A stretch of 64,000 bases of DNA from contig OU862927.1 in the NCBI GenBank assembly GCA_917880885.1, positions 42,311,571 to 42,375,570 on the forward strand, written 5' to 3'. The position numbers and the translations under genes were made by a program. Source of the stretch: Limnephilus marmoratus. Its lineage: Eukaryota; Arthropoda; Insecta; Trichoptera; Limnephilidae. Under the pieces are notes generated by a model. That model saw only the letters and a list, made by a program, of their open reading frames with translations. It had not been told where the DNA came from and made no database searches. Of this stretch, positions 43,753 through 54,189 are shown one piece after another (within the stretch, counting starts at the first letter, position 1; each line of letters starts with the position of its first letter).

Positions 43753-45117
43753 ACAAGTATCAGATTGTTACAGGGTTTTGTTATAATATCTACTCTTCCA
43801 AATAAATCGCGTTGCAACATGAGCGCTTCAGACAGGTGGCTTCTTGCTGATTAGCGCATCTTCAATCGCGTCTTGACTTGAGCGTGTGTATAGACTGGTG
43901 TCTGCCTGCTAGAGTTCATTATTTCCTGCACCAAATAAGTCAAGTAGAGTCGGGACTTGAACGTAAGTATTCCTATATAATAGATGTCTTCTGCGCTCAT
44001 CATTCATTTATATTGTTATACTACAAGTAAAGCATCACGCATGCTGTACCTATTGGTTAAGTAATTTGAAACAACAAAGTTGCGAGAATATCAGAGAGAT
44101 AAATATAAGTTTTGTCCTGATCCCAATGTTTGTGGTTGTTTAGAGATCGATTTCACCATTAGCTGCATCACTCCAATATTTTGTCACGAATTACACAGTT
44201 AGGATATCGGTGAGTACCTACCTACTAAACTATTCATAAATTTATGATGAATGTCAGTGTGAAAAGTGTATACTTACCCCTCTATACAGGGTCTTACTAA
44301 AATATTTTATAATGTATGTAGATTACCGACATATTACGTATTATTTTACTAGAACTCTATGTAGGTTAGTAGTTTTAAAGTTTTCACTGTATTAGCGTTT
44401 ATAAATATGCAGTCAAACCAACTAGATCGAATTATTATATATATATGATTATTCTCTATGATACATTAGTTATTATTGAAAATTAGTATTAACCTCTCAG
44501 GCCTCGGGCCTGTTTTTCGAAAAGTAAAAATATTTCCACTTTCCAATAAATTCCAAATAACTTTAATATTTGCGAACGCATCCGAAAACTAAAAACCGCT
44601 TTTGAAAGATGATGAAATACGCTTTCAAATTGCATAATTCGAAATAAACATATAATTTTTTTATTTTTATTAATAATAAAAAATGTTTAAAAATAGCCCA
44701 CCTTACGTTTTTTCTAATTAAAATTACGACAACAAAAAGATAAAAGCACGTACATATTTTATTAGACAATTAAATCTAAATGGATTTATTGTGTTGTGTG
44801 TATTATACGTGTGAGTTGACATGTTTGTAAAAAATAATGTTTAAAACGTTAGATATATCGCTTGCTGAGGTTTGATTTGTACTCCTGTATTTTTGAGTTT
44901 TTTTAAGCAGTAAACACAAAAAAGGACGTGTTAGTTCGTTCAAAATTCAACCAAAAATGTTGGTCTTTTACCTACAGATAGATTAACCTACATATTTTTT
45001 TTAAATATTTATTACAGTCAGTTTGAAATAAAGGAAACAAATATATAATATTTTTAAACTTCAAAACTTTTTATTTTTATTTTCAACTTTATAAATAAAA
45101 CCTTAATTTGTAATATT

Positions 45118-45212
45118 TAATTACACGAAGACAATATTAGCGGAACTCGACATAGATTGTCTCCAGCTTTTCAATTGAGTTTCGCTAATATAGTCTTCAT
45201 TTAATTCAAAAC
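45118..45212. repeat. Compact palindrome related to the tRNA-containing palindrome
   Basis: The left arm, 'gaagacaatattagcggaac', and the right arm, its near complement 'gagtttcgctaatatagtcttc', are the same arms as at 8731-9074. There is no tRNA between them. Confidence 0.65.
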
Positions 45213-45744
45213 TTTTATTTCTCAGTACGTGTTTTTGTGGACTTAGTACAAACCAATCCTGAGCAAACGATATGCATTATAAATGTATGTAAATGTCTGC
45301 AAAAACCCTACGGGCGTGTAATAAAAAGTAAACATAATTAAATAAATGTTACCGTCAACTCACTTTTTTTTCGCTTCATGTCAAAAAATTAACACAAAAT
45401 TCCCAGTTTCTTATTTTTTTTTTCAAATATTAATCGGAAGCTTTGGTTTCATAAAAGGTTATAATTATTTTGTTTTAAGTTTTAATTATGTTCTGGTTGT
45501 TTTCTCTTTCTAACAGATCATTTTTCTAACCATGGTAGTAAGGGAGACACAACGATTTCTATGAGACCTATATGAGTTATTTCAAAAAGCAAACAAATTA
45601 GCCTAAGTAATGTGCAAGTACTACACAATTCGCGCCTCGGTTCACAATTTTATACGCAGCATAAGATCCTCGTATGTGTGTGATATAAAATCAGCTACTA
45701 TTATCTAACTTCTACTAAAAAAATGTGATATCTTTTTCTTACAG

Positions 45745-45751
45745 ATAAATA
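45745..45751 (+). promoter_or_regulatory. Probable splice acceptor before the DDE-YqaJ start codon
   Basis: 'tctttttcttacag' ends at 45744, seven bases before the ATG. It implies a non-coding upstream exon; 'ttgaacgtaagtat' at about 43957-43970 could be its donor. Confidence 0.4.
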
Positions 45752-47821
45752 ATGGGTAAAAGAAATGGAAACAAAGCTCGTTTATTTTCGTCTACTAGAC
45801 GAAAAAAACCGATTATTATTATCAAACGACAGATTCATGTTGCACCGCGTTCGATCTCTAGGTAAGTACGAGAAATATAGTTTTCCTGTTTTCCTCTCAC
45901 TACTGAACCCTCCTAATGGTTTATGTTATGAGAAGCCTGTATGTAGCATGCGTAACCGAGACTTGGAAAAGAACAGAAGATATAAAGCATTACATTTTGA
46001 TGAGAACAAATGGGCTCAATTGATTCCTTCGCGTATGGAACTCGAAAAAATTCTGTCTTATAAGTACAACGAAAATAAGTAATTTAATTATTATTACTTT
46101 TTATTTACAGGGATATGGATGTCATCAACGATGCTGCTAGAAACTTAGATACATCTTCACAAATGCGTGAACCTTCGAGGGATGAATCATTTTCTCCAAA
46201 TATAGAAGAAAACGCAAGTTCTTCATCGCCAACAACGCTTGATGATTTTCTGTTGAAACCAGACCATATTGATGAAACCCATATTCACGAAGGTCGCAGA
46301 ATTGTTGATATAAAATATTTGTTTTCAGAAATTTCAAATATAAAGCACGAACACACCAACTGCACATTTTCCGATTTAAAATTTGTGAAGGAACGACGAA
46401 ATGGTTTTCTAAGCCAATATGTTTTCGAGTGCAAAATGTGCAAGAAAATAGAATATGTACATTCCGAAGACCCGAAACTGAAAGTGTCCGTAAATACTGC
46501 TGTCGTCGAAGGAGTAGTATGTACAGGAAATGGATATTCACAATGGAACGAAATTTGTGGGGTATTGAATATGCCAAATATGAATCCTTCAACTTACAAG
46601 AACATAGAACAATGTTTAGCGCTAACACTTGAAGAATGTGCCTTAGAAGAAATGATCGCAGCTGGTGAAGAAGAAAAAAGGCTTGCAATTTTAAATGGTG
46701 ACGTAGACGAGGGAGGGTACCCTTTGGTGACGGTAGTTGCAGATGGTTCTTGGGCAAAGAGATCATATAAAAGTGGATTTAGCTCCTCATCTGGTGCGGG
46801 ATGCATAGTTGGACTGCGAACTAAAAAGGTTTTATTTCTGGGAGTGCGAAACTCGTACTGCTGCATATGTGCTAGAGCTACAAAACTACAAGTAGAAGCA
46901 TCTGAGCATAGGTGCTTCAAAAACTGGCGTGACAGTGCTAATGCCATGGAAGCCCACATTATAGCAGAAGGGTTCTCGAGAAGCATTGAAATGCATGGAT
47001 TGAAATTCAATAAACTAATTGGAGATGGCGACTCCAGCATCATGAAAAAAATTTTGCAGCAAATGCCATATGGGCCGAACTTCATAGTACAAAAAATAGA
47101 GTGCAAAAATCACTTACTTCGCAATTTTTGCAACAAAATAAAAGCACTTGGAAAAAAAACCAACAACGCTAAAGGCTTTGTACCAGTTCAAATAAGGAAA
47201 AAGGTTGAAGCAAACGTTTTACGAATGAGAAAAGCTATAGTTGGAGCAGTAAATTACAGAAAAGAGCAAGAAAACACGCCACAAAGTGATAAAGTAAAAA
47301 ATCTGAAAATGGACATAAAAAATGCCGCAAACCATGTTTTTGGTGATCATACAAAATGTTCGTCATACTATTGCAAGTCGGAGAAGTACACTAATGATCC
47401 AAATTTACTAAGCGATCTTCAAGATTGTGGAATATGGACTGATATTCAACAATTATTGTCGTCTCTAATAGCAAATGCGGAAAGTCTTATTATTAACGTG
47501 ACAAATAACACTGTGGAGCAATTCAACAACGTTATTGCCAAATTTATAGGCGGAAAAAGAGTAAATTTTACAAAAAGGGGATCATACCAAGCAAGATGTT
47601 TTGGAGCAGTAACTTCGTGGAATAGTGAAATGGCAACCCATTCCCGAATACAAAAAAAAATCCAAGGCCACAGTCCTGGCAGCTACACGAAGCATTTTAT
47701 CGAAAGAAAACGACGTTCGAAGGAGACAACACAGAGGTGTCGAAAAAGAAAACTAAGGTATAATGAAAACACGACAGAAAAGAGAAAAAAAGTTACAGGG
47801 CCTGATGAAAATTATGGTTAA
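45752..47821 (+). CDS. DDE transposase, Mutator-like domain (two coding exons)
   Basis: Exon 1 is 45752-45861, a basic leader beginning MGKRNGNKARLF. An intron with GTAAGT at 45862 and TTTACAG at 46104-46110 follows. Exon 2 is 46111-47821 and the join is in frame. The predicted protein has 606 residues before TAA. Visible motifs are a CxxC pair (FECKMC) near 144-147, VVADGSWAKRSY with the first catalytic aspartate near 248, GLRTKKVLFLGVRN, IGDGDSS with an aspartate near 342-344, IECKNHLLRNF, and NNTVEQFN with the glutamate near 506, then a basic C-terminus. This matches the Mutator-like DDE domain that is often fused to YqaJ in animals. It should cut and join the ends of the surrounding TTAA element. 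The same frame continues into the nuclease after one stop. Confidence 0.82.
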
Positions 47822-48577
47822 TTGGAATTAGAACCAGATATGCCACCTGAATTATTTGAAACGAAAAAAGAGGAATTTCTCAAAGAATTATCTCCATCGA
47901 ATAAGGAAAAACTCGAACGGAATACGGTGGGCCAAAGCAATAATAATTTGTGGGTAATTGAAAGGCGTAAGAGGCTAACAGCTTCTAACTTTGGACAAAT
48001 ATGTAAGTTACGGCCAAAAACTTCAGTTACGAGAGTATTAAACTCGTTACTGTACTCGCCATTTAAAGGAAATACGGCCACAAATTATGGGAAAGAAAAT
48101 GAAAACCAAGCAATTGAGCAATTTACAAAAGAAACAAAATTAGAGGTATTCGCCTGTGGACTATTTGTCGATGAAAACAAAAACTTTTTAGCGGCAAGTC
48201 CGGATGGCCTTATTGGCAAAGATTCTATAATTGAAGTGAAATGCCCATATAGAATAGCAAATATGTCACCAGAAGAAGGAATTGAACAAAAAAAAATTGA
48301 TTACTGTAAAATTGAAGACAATGCTTTAACATTAAAAATGAATCACAATTACTTCTACCAAGTCCAAGGCCAGTTACACGTTACTCGTCGTAAATACTGT
48401 TATTTTGTCGTGTTGAGTCCTAAAGGTTTGCTGTATGAAAAAAATGAAAGGGACGATTCAATCTGGCAAAAAATTGAACCACTGTTAGAAAACTTCTACC
48501 TCCAATGCCTTTTACTAGAAATAATTGACGGTCGCATACCAAGAAATTTACCAGCGAGAGAAAGATATAAATCATAA
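47822..48577 (+). CDS. YqaJ/lambda-exonuclease-type nuclease domain
   Basis: These 251 codons follow directly, in the same frame, after the TAA of the transposase. They hold a YqaJ-like recombinase nuclease of the PD-(D/E)xK fold: RRKRLTASNFGQI near 48-60, GKENENQAIEQF near 90-101, ASPDGLIG with the catalytic aspartate near 128, IIEVKCPY with E138 and K140, and YFYQVQGQLHVT near 177-188. All expected active-site residues are present. The first in-frame ATG is at 47840, so separate translation is possible, but the layout looks like the C-terminal half of one fusion protein cut by a stop. It would act on DNA ends, by analogy with lambda exonuclease. Confidence 0.85.
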   Translation: MELEPDMPPELFETKKEEFLKELSPSNKEKLERNTVGQSNNNLWVIERRKRLTASNFGQICKLRPKTSVTRVLNSLLYSPFKGNTATNYGKENENQAIEQFTKETKLEVFACGLFVDENKNFLAASPDGLIGKDSIIEVKCPYRIANMSPEEGIEQKKIDYCKIEDNALTLKMNHNYFYQVQGQLHVTRRKYCYFVVLSPKGLLYEKNERDDSIWQKIEPLLENFYLQCLLLEIIDGRIPRNLPARERYKS

Positions 48578-48625
48578 ATTGTTAAAAATTCATTGTCTAG
48601 TTGTAAAAAATTAAAAATTTTGTAC

Positions 48626-48631
48626 AATAAA
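48626..48631 (+). terminator. Polyadenylation signal of the DDE-YqaJ gene
   Basis: AATAAA is 49 bases after the nuclease stop codon, followed by A/T-rich sequence. Confidence 0.55.
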
Positions 48632-48727
48632 GCGTTTACAAACAAAAAATTTCAATTAATCACTGAAGGCAATGTAAGCGACTCTCAACCGAAAATTTGA
48701 AACAGATTTTTTTTTAAACATAAACCC

Positions 48728-49127
48728 CACATTGGAGGCACCGAGGAAAAATAATCGCTCAGGGACTTTGTTGGAGAAGTTGTTGGACATCATTGGAGAA
48801 GCTGTGTGGAGGGTATTTTTAGGATAAGGAAGGAAAGGAAGTTCTGGGTAGGGAAAAGGTAGGTAAAAGTATGAAATGATGGTGGAGAGTCCAGCTGTAG
48901 AGATCAAAAGATCTCCCTCTTCCAGTTTCTCCCAATCCGGCCCGCCACGCAGTAAGTGGACAAAATTATCCGCCACCAAAACCCATGCAGACCTCACCCG
49001 TGAACCCGGGAACCCAGGCTCAGTCACCAAACATAGCGGACCACTTGGGGTGAGCAAGTGGCGGGGGTAATGGTTATCCAATAAATGGTTCCCGGGGCGA
49101 TGGTACCTATAACGCCTCCCAAATTGA
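48728..49127 (-). mobile_element. SINE-like repeat family 2, near full length, inverted
   Basis: The reverse complement starts 'aatttgggaggcgttatagg', passes 'ccaataaatggttcccgggg' (plus-strand text), and ends with the CT-rich tail and 'gatgtccaacaacttctcc'. It lies in the 3' part of the TTAA element. Confidence 0.8.
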
Positions 49128-49504
49128 AAATTTATTATAGTACTTGATATAAACAATTTTAATTTGGCTCAATTTTAGTATGAAAGCTCGATCAGTATTG
49201 GTATACCGCGATAAGTCACTAAACAGAAAAAAACGAATAAAAAATATCGATCACTCGGGGAAGGACAACACTAGTCTACCGATAAAATTCGTTACATCAC
49301 TACTTCGCTTTGTATGTATTTGTCAAAACCCTCGTTCCCCGCCCCCCTCAAGGGAACTGAGCGAAAGGGACACCTGCACATCGGGCCGAAAATACCTAAA
49401 TAAAATCTTCGAAATCGATGTTTTGTATTCCCCATTTTTTTTCTCCAAAACTGGACCGATTTTAATTTTTTTTTTCACAAACTATATTAGAAGAAAATAT
49501 TCTA

Positions 49505-49657
49505 TGTCGGTACGTTTTGCTTTTTTACAAAATACATTGTTTAGTTTGTATACTGAACGTTTTTTGACGGCTTTTAAATTAGGCATTTTTATTCATTTTT
49601 GGAAGGTCCTAACTTCTATAAGAAGTAAATTATCAAAAAAAGCAAAACGTACCGACA
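49505..49657. repeat. 23-bp inverted repeat near the right end of the TTAA element
   Basis: 'tgtcggtacgttttgctttt' at 49505 is matched by its complement ending at 49657, with a loop of about 107 bp. It may be a sub-terminal hairpin or another small insertion. Confidence 0.55.
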
Positions 49658-49773
49658 CGCTAGTGGTCGATATCTATATTATGTAAAAAAAAATTTTGCT
49701 CTAGGGTCAAAATCCAGAGAGATAAACGGGGAATACGTTTGTATGGAAAAATGCCGCTAGTATTTCCTCTTAA

Positions 49774-49866
49774 TTTCGCGCACTCAGCAGCGAATTCAAA
49801 AGATGTAGAAGGCTTTTTTGTTCTCTGCAATGTTTGAAAATGCGTCGTAATATTCATTTTGAGTTG
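49774..49866 (-). pseudogene. hAT transposase, segment upstream of the TTAA insertion
   Basis: The minus strand reads TTHFQTLQRTKKPSTSFEF then AAECAKL, exactly up to the TTAA. It continues at 42901 as SEAFNE, then the DVKSKQTDL segment. Joining the two sides at one TTAA restores collinearity with the family, which proves the insertion point. Confidence 0.75.
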
Positions 49867-50382
49867 CACTTTCCACAGCCTTAATTTAGTTTAAAATGAT
49901 TTCACGTTTCATTTAGCCTCACCTTTTATTTTCTTCGTAATTGCCATTAATAGGATTTTATTGATTTATTATCCACTTTACTTCCGCAACAATGACTAGA
50001 AAATGATGTTTATGACAGACTGCCTAAAATTCCCCTTCGAATAGAGTTGCAATAAATCCTAAAATATCGGGCCTGTCCCGTACAAGAAAGTTAAAAGTGT
50101 CGATGGAATTTCACTGTCATTTCACAATAACAAATTAAAATATGAGTAAAAGGGGATGTTGTATCACGTTTTTATGTGTATCTAAAGTACTTGCTAGTAA
50201 CGATTTTGTAATAACGTCATAAAAATGCATTTCAAACACCGTGAAAAAACCATCCCGTTCGTAATTTTTTGTGGTTTCTTCAGCAGGCCCGGTTGCACCA
50301 AAAGTGCCCGCGGGCCGCACCAAAAGGCCTCGCGGGCCGCATGCGGTCCGCGGGCCGCAGGTTCCCCACCCCTGTTATACAC

Positions 50383-51264
50383 ACTACCTGAATACGGTAG
50401 ATCTAAAATTCCACGTATTCTTTGAAACAAACGAAAAAAAGTTGGTTCGTATTAAGTGTTTTGTATTGAAACGCCTTTGGGACTTCTCCATATATCCCAA
50501 GGTCCCGTCCAATTTGTTGTCATCTCCCTTTCCTTACAAAACCTTTCCTGGGAAGCAGAAGAAAAAAAGAAGATGACTAAATACTAGCTACCGATGCCAG
50601 TTCTATAATATTATTTGTACAATCATTTGAAGTACCCACACTTATTAGTTGAAATATTGTTGCGATCCTGACCAGATCAGTTATTGAAACTCTCGCAAAA
50701 TCGCTTTATCGCTATTTTATATGATCTTTTTTATGATAACCGGGTGAACTGTGTCTTAAGACCAGTGGATATAGGAACAAAATCGTCAAACTTTTGATGG
50801 TAAGGCTCTTATCACGTACCTCTTGTTTTCTAGTGATAAAAACGCAATCGAATGTTATTTGTTTGTTAAGTGTTTTACAGTGCCAATCGGTATTTTTGGC
50901 ACTATATACATACTAAAAGTATTGTAGGTACATTTACGTACCGTTTGGAGGAATAATACAGTTCAAATGTATTTATTTAAAAATGTTATTGTGACATGTG
51001 GCTTGAATATCTTGCTATTCTTTGTGAGTTCTACTTTGGTTGTGTAAAGACATATTCTATTAAAAGTCAGTGCATATTTCAAAATTACAAACATTACACT
51101 GATCTTCTCATAAAATTGTACTCATTACTCATTGTACAAAATTGTACACAAAAATTGTACTTATATTCGAATTTTTACATCGTTCAAGAAGCTCTGCGGC
51201 GAATGGTTGCTGACTGCACAGTCAACTGCATATTATCTTGATTAAAAAATTGCAATTGTAGGAA
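50383..51264. other. Unassigned region right of the hAT
   Basis: No supported gene is seen. Short open frames have no recognisable domain. Confidence 0.5.
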
Positions 51265-51600
51265 TATTTTTTTGTGTTTTTGATTTGATTTGATTATATT
51301 TTTGATCATATTTAATACTTGAATTGATTTTATTTTAAATTTGAACATATTATATTATATTTAATTTGAATTTATTTTATTTTGTATCTGAGTTTTAATA
51401 TTAAGATTATTGGCTTTACTTTGAATTACGATTTACATTATTGATTTATTTTTTATTTTAATTTTTATTATCTATTTATATTGTATTATATTGTGTGTGT
51501 TGAATTAGGGATTTGATTTAATTTTTTTATATAATTTAATTTTTGTATTTATTTTATTTTAATTTCATTTAGTTTTTCATTTTATTTTTTTTTTTTTTTT
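51265..51600. repeat. Low-complexity TTTTATTTTAATTT region
   Basis: It is composed almost entirely of A and T in irregular TTTTA/TTTAAT words and ends with a long T-run at about 51584-51600. Confidence 0.7.
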
Positions 51601-52034
51601 TATATATTGGAGGCACTGCTGAAAACCAGCTGCATTCCAAGAGAAATCCTGCATTGTAGCTGAGCAGTGACCTTTTCATCAATTGACTCAATGATAAAAG
51701 AACAAAATGTATATTAATGTAAAAAATCTATTGATGAATGAACGTTTTTATTTTTATTATTATTATTGATCTAAATTTAAGTGGATTGGAACTACTGGGG
51801 GCCTCCCACGTTGCAGAGATCAACATACAAGTTTAGTGTTTCTGTTTTTTTCCCTGGAGATTTGTCAGAGTGCTATTTTTTGTGATATATTATCCGCGCA
51901 AGGTAAATTCATAATCAAATTTTTGAGTATTACGCTCAGAGAGTTCTGGGGTTAGGTACACGCCACGGTATTATAAAACAATTTTCCTAAATAATTTGAA
52001 TTTTTTACAGCCAAGAGCATTATCGTAATTAATT
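51601..52034. other. Possible LINE 3' UTR remnants
   Basis: 'ggaggcactgctgaaaacc' to 'gtgaccttttcatcaattg' looks like a LINE 3' region, but no coding part is present. Support is weak. Confidence 0.25.
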
Positions 52035-52120
52035 TCTGGAGTATTATGCCATGTTGCGCTACCTCCTTATTTATTCAACTTTTCGGACAATGTCCATAAT
52101 CCATAAATCCATAATCAGGG
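52035..52120 (-). mobile_element. Diverged copy of hammerhead-like mini-element
   Basis: The reverse complement reads GCC, CTGATTA, a stem ending TGTCC, GAAAAGTTG, then 'gaggtagcgcaacatggc', matching 41713-41818. The core box and GAAA are altered. Confidence 0.55.
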
Positions 52121-52407
52121 CATATGTGTACTATTAGATTTATAAATCTAGATTTGTGGATCGCAATAAATTGTATGGTGGTTTTATCTTGTGTCGTGAA
52201 ATAAGTTAATTTAATCAATAAGGCTGTACTCCTTCGGATAGGCAAACGGCACAGCATGTCGCCTTTGAAGTAGTGGATATGAAAGGAGTATTGCCAACAA
52301 ATTTATTAGATCTTCGTGAAATTCGGTCTTTCACGGCACCAGTCTGAAAAAAAAGAAAAGTTTTGAATTCAGTGAAATTATCAACATTTTAATTTTTAAG
52401 CCCGAAA

Positions 52408-52846
52408 TCTAAATATATGAAAAGAAAATTTCTTTGTTTGTCCCCTGAACCTAAACTATTCATCCGGTTGCAATTAAACTTTGGTGATTTGTTGAAATCT
52501 TAGTATTTTTACTGGTGAGTTCCAACGTTATGAAATTTGTATTAAAAAATACAATGTGTGCCGTGCGAGTTGTTTGAAAAATGTGTATATTTCATATAGT
52601 TTAGCGGCAGGGAGGGAAGGCAGGAAGGGAAGGGGAACGAAGTAGAGTTTGGAGGGAGATTTGCAGAGGGTGGAGAAGGTGCGGGGAAAAGGTGGGGGGG
52701 GGGGGGGGTTCAGACTTATTCGTGTACGCACCAGATGGAAAAACAAAAATATATTGTGCATCCAAAAGTAATTCAATAAACACAATTAAAACACAAAAAC
52801 TTTCTTACTTTGAGTAGCATTGCAACGCATGTCGGGTACCAGCTGA
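52408..52846 (+). mobile_element. Non-autonomous Helitron with G-rich interior
   Basis: The 5' end is TCTAAATATATGAAAAG, followed by 'tttctttgtttgtcccctg'. The 3' end is 'gcaacgcatgtcgggtaccag', then CTGA before T. The interior has a G-run at about 52693-52709. Confidence 0.6.
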
Positions 52847-53101
52847 TTATTATATAAAAATTTAATTCATTAATTCAAATTCTTCTTCGCACAAATTTAC
52901 AACAAAGTTTTATGTCAACTCGGATAAGCTTACGAAATTGGTTCTCTTTCTAACATCTATCCAAATTTATTTATTTGTTTATTTAGCACAGGATTATAAA
53001 TTTATATACATAATTTATTAAATTTCTTTTGAATAGGAGTCTTCCCGTTTTAGGACAGTCAATTTGCTTATTTATTGTTTGAATCACTTAAAGAGTGTCA
53101 A

Positions 53102-53579
53102 TCTTCTTTATGTGCATATAAAAATCTCGTGTCACGGTGTTTGTGGTCGCACTCCTCCGAAACTACCGAAACCTATTTGTATGATTTTTTAAAAATATTT
53201 AGTAGGTATGAGATTAGGTCGTAAAGTATATTTAAAACCGCTAGGTATTAAACCCTCTCCCATTTTTTAATCGCGATTTTAGTATGTTTGTAAGAACAAA
53301 TTTAACCTTCGTTCGTATTTCAAACGGAAAGAAATTATTTATGTTGTTGAATGACAGATGACGCTACGTCCGCCTCATTGAACTTTCATCCACACATGCG
53401 TAAGTCATTCACGAGAAGCGTCGCGTTATTTCGACATTTTATTCGGCATTTCGGCGTTCCATTCCTCTTTCTGTTTTAGATCCCATACATTTACAATACA
53501 TTCGTTATTTTTTATTTAACAACCAAAATATTCACTAGATATAATTTATATGGCAGAACAACTTTACCGGCTAAGCTAG
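53102..53579 (+). mobile_element. Non-autonomous Helitron
   Basis: The 5' region, 'gcatataaaaatctcgtgtc', then 'acggtgtttgtggtcgcac', is a well-known Helitron start. The 3' end, 'tatggcagaacaactttacc', 'ggctaag', terminates in CTAG before T at 53580. The exact 5' TC may be 53102 or 53105. Confidence 0.8.
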
Positions 53580-53756
53580 TAATTATTATATTAATGAATT
53601 AACCATTGGGTTGTGCATACTCGTACATATAAAAACTCCAATTAAAAATGTCCACAGTAGTTCATGCGTAAATCAAGGTTTAGTTGATACTAGTGAAATA
53701 ACAGAGAGCTTAATAAAATATAAAGAAAGTATACAGAAACAAAAGAAAGTCCACTC

Positions 53757-53800
53757 CAGTCAGTTGGGAGCAGTTGAGTCTCTTGTGCATTGCTGTCATT
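53757..53800 (+). mobile_element. SINE family 1, extreme 3' fragment
   Basis: 'cagttgggagcagttgagtc' and 'ttgtgcattgctgtcatt' match the family-1 end. Confidence 0.5.
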
Positions 53801-54189
53801 AAAATTAAAATACAGGGATTTTATGCTCTATTTACCATCTGTAATTAAGGCCGATACCATTCTCAACTGTTGCAAAATAAATCAGGGCATTCCTGACTGC
53901 AACCTCATGAACGCCGGTTCCTGGGAACGGGCCATGAATGCAAACTGTTGCTAATTCACCAGGGTAAAAAATACCCATGAATACGGAATGAGGATCACGA
54001 CCGTAGTCGAGGAGAAATATGGAGTGCTTACAGCAAACTGGGGGACCTTATTGCCTTTTTATAATTACCCCTTTGACATCTGAACAATGAACAATCCTTA
54101 CAATAACAACAATTTAACCACTGGTGCGCCAAAAAATCTACCTAGGATTTGTTACTAGCAAATCGAAATTGCCTCTATTTTCATGGTAT
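53801..54189. other. Unassigned region
   Basis: No supported feature is seen. Confidence 0.5.

Larger units (their letters stand above)
42906..49769 (+). mobile_element. Kolobok-like TTAA transposon carrying a DDE transposase-YqaJ gene
   Basis: The element is bounded by TTAA at 42902-42905 and 49770-49773, duplicated from a single TTAA in the hAT transposase. The left end starts GAGGTAATACCACCGG, and the right end, reverse-complemented, starts GAGGAAATACTAGCGG, matching at 13 of 16 positions. It contains a multi-exon gene for a DDE protein with a YqaJ nuclease. TTAA duplication is known for piggyBac and Kolobok; the GAGG ends and the Mutator-like DDE domain fit Kolobok better than piggyBac. 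It also carries later passengers: a mariner MITE, a palindrome and a SINE. Confidence 0.72.
41448..50374 (-). mobile_element. hAT transposon carrying nested elements
   Basis: The left end is CAGGGGTGGGGAACCT, and the right end is its exact reverse complement (16 bp). The 8-bp target duplication TTATACAC is perfect at 41440-41447 and 50375-50382. Sub-terminal GC-rich 'gcgggccgca' words occur at both ends. A broken hAT transposase lies on the minus strand. Total length is 8,927 bp, of which 6,864 bp are an inserted TTAA element; the original hAT was therefore about 2.0 kb and already internally deleted. Confidence 0.93.

Noticed and set aside
46137..46766. Long minus-strand open frame of about 209 codons
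   Set aside because: It lies entirely opposite the transposase coding sequence, which has clear conserved motifs; the antisense translation has none.
45752..48577. Considered a domesticated host gene
   Set aside because: It lies inside a TTAA-bounded element with inverted ends, and the element is inserted in a hAT transposase; mobility is the simpler reading, though the intron and poly-A signal alone would fit a host gene.
42906..49769. Considered as a plain piggyBac element
   Set aside because: The ends are GAGG, not CCCT, and the transposase is Mutator-like DDE with YqaJ, not the piggyBac DDD type.
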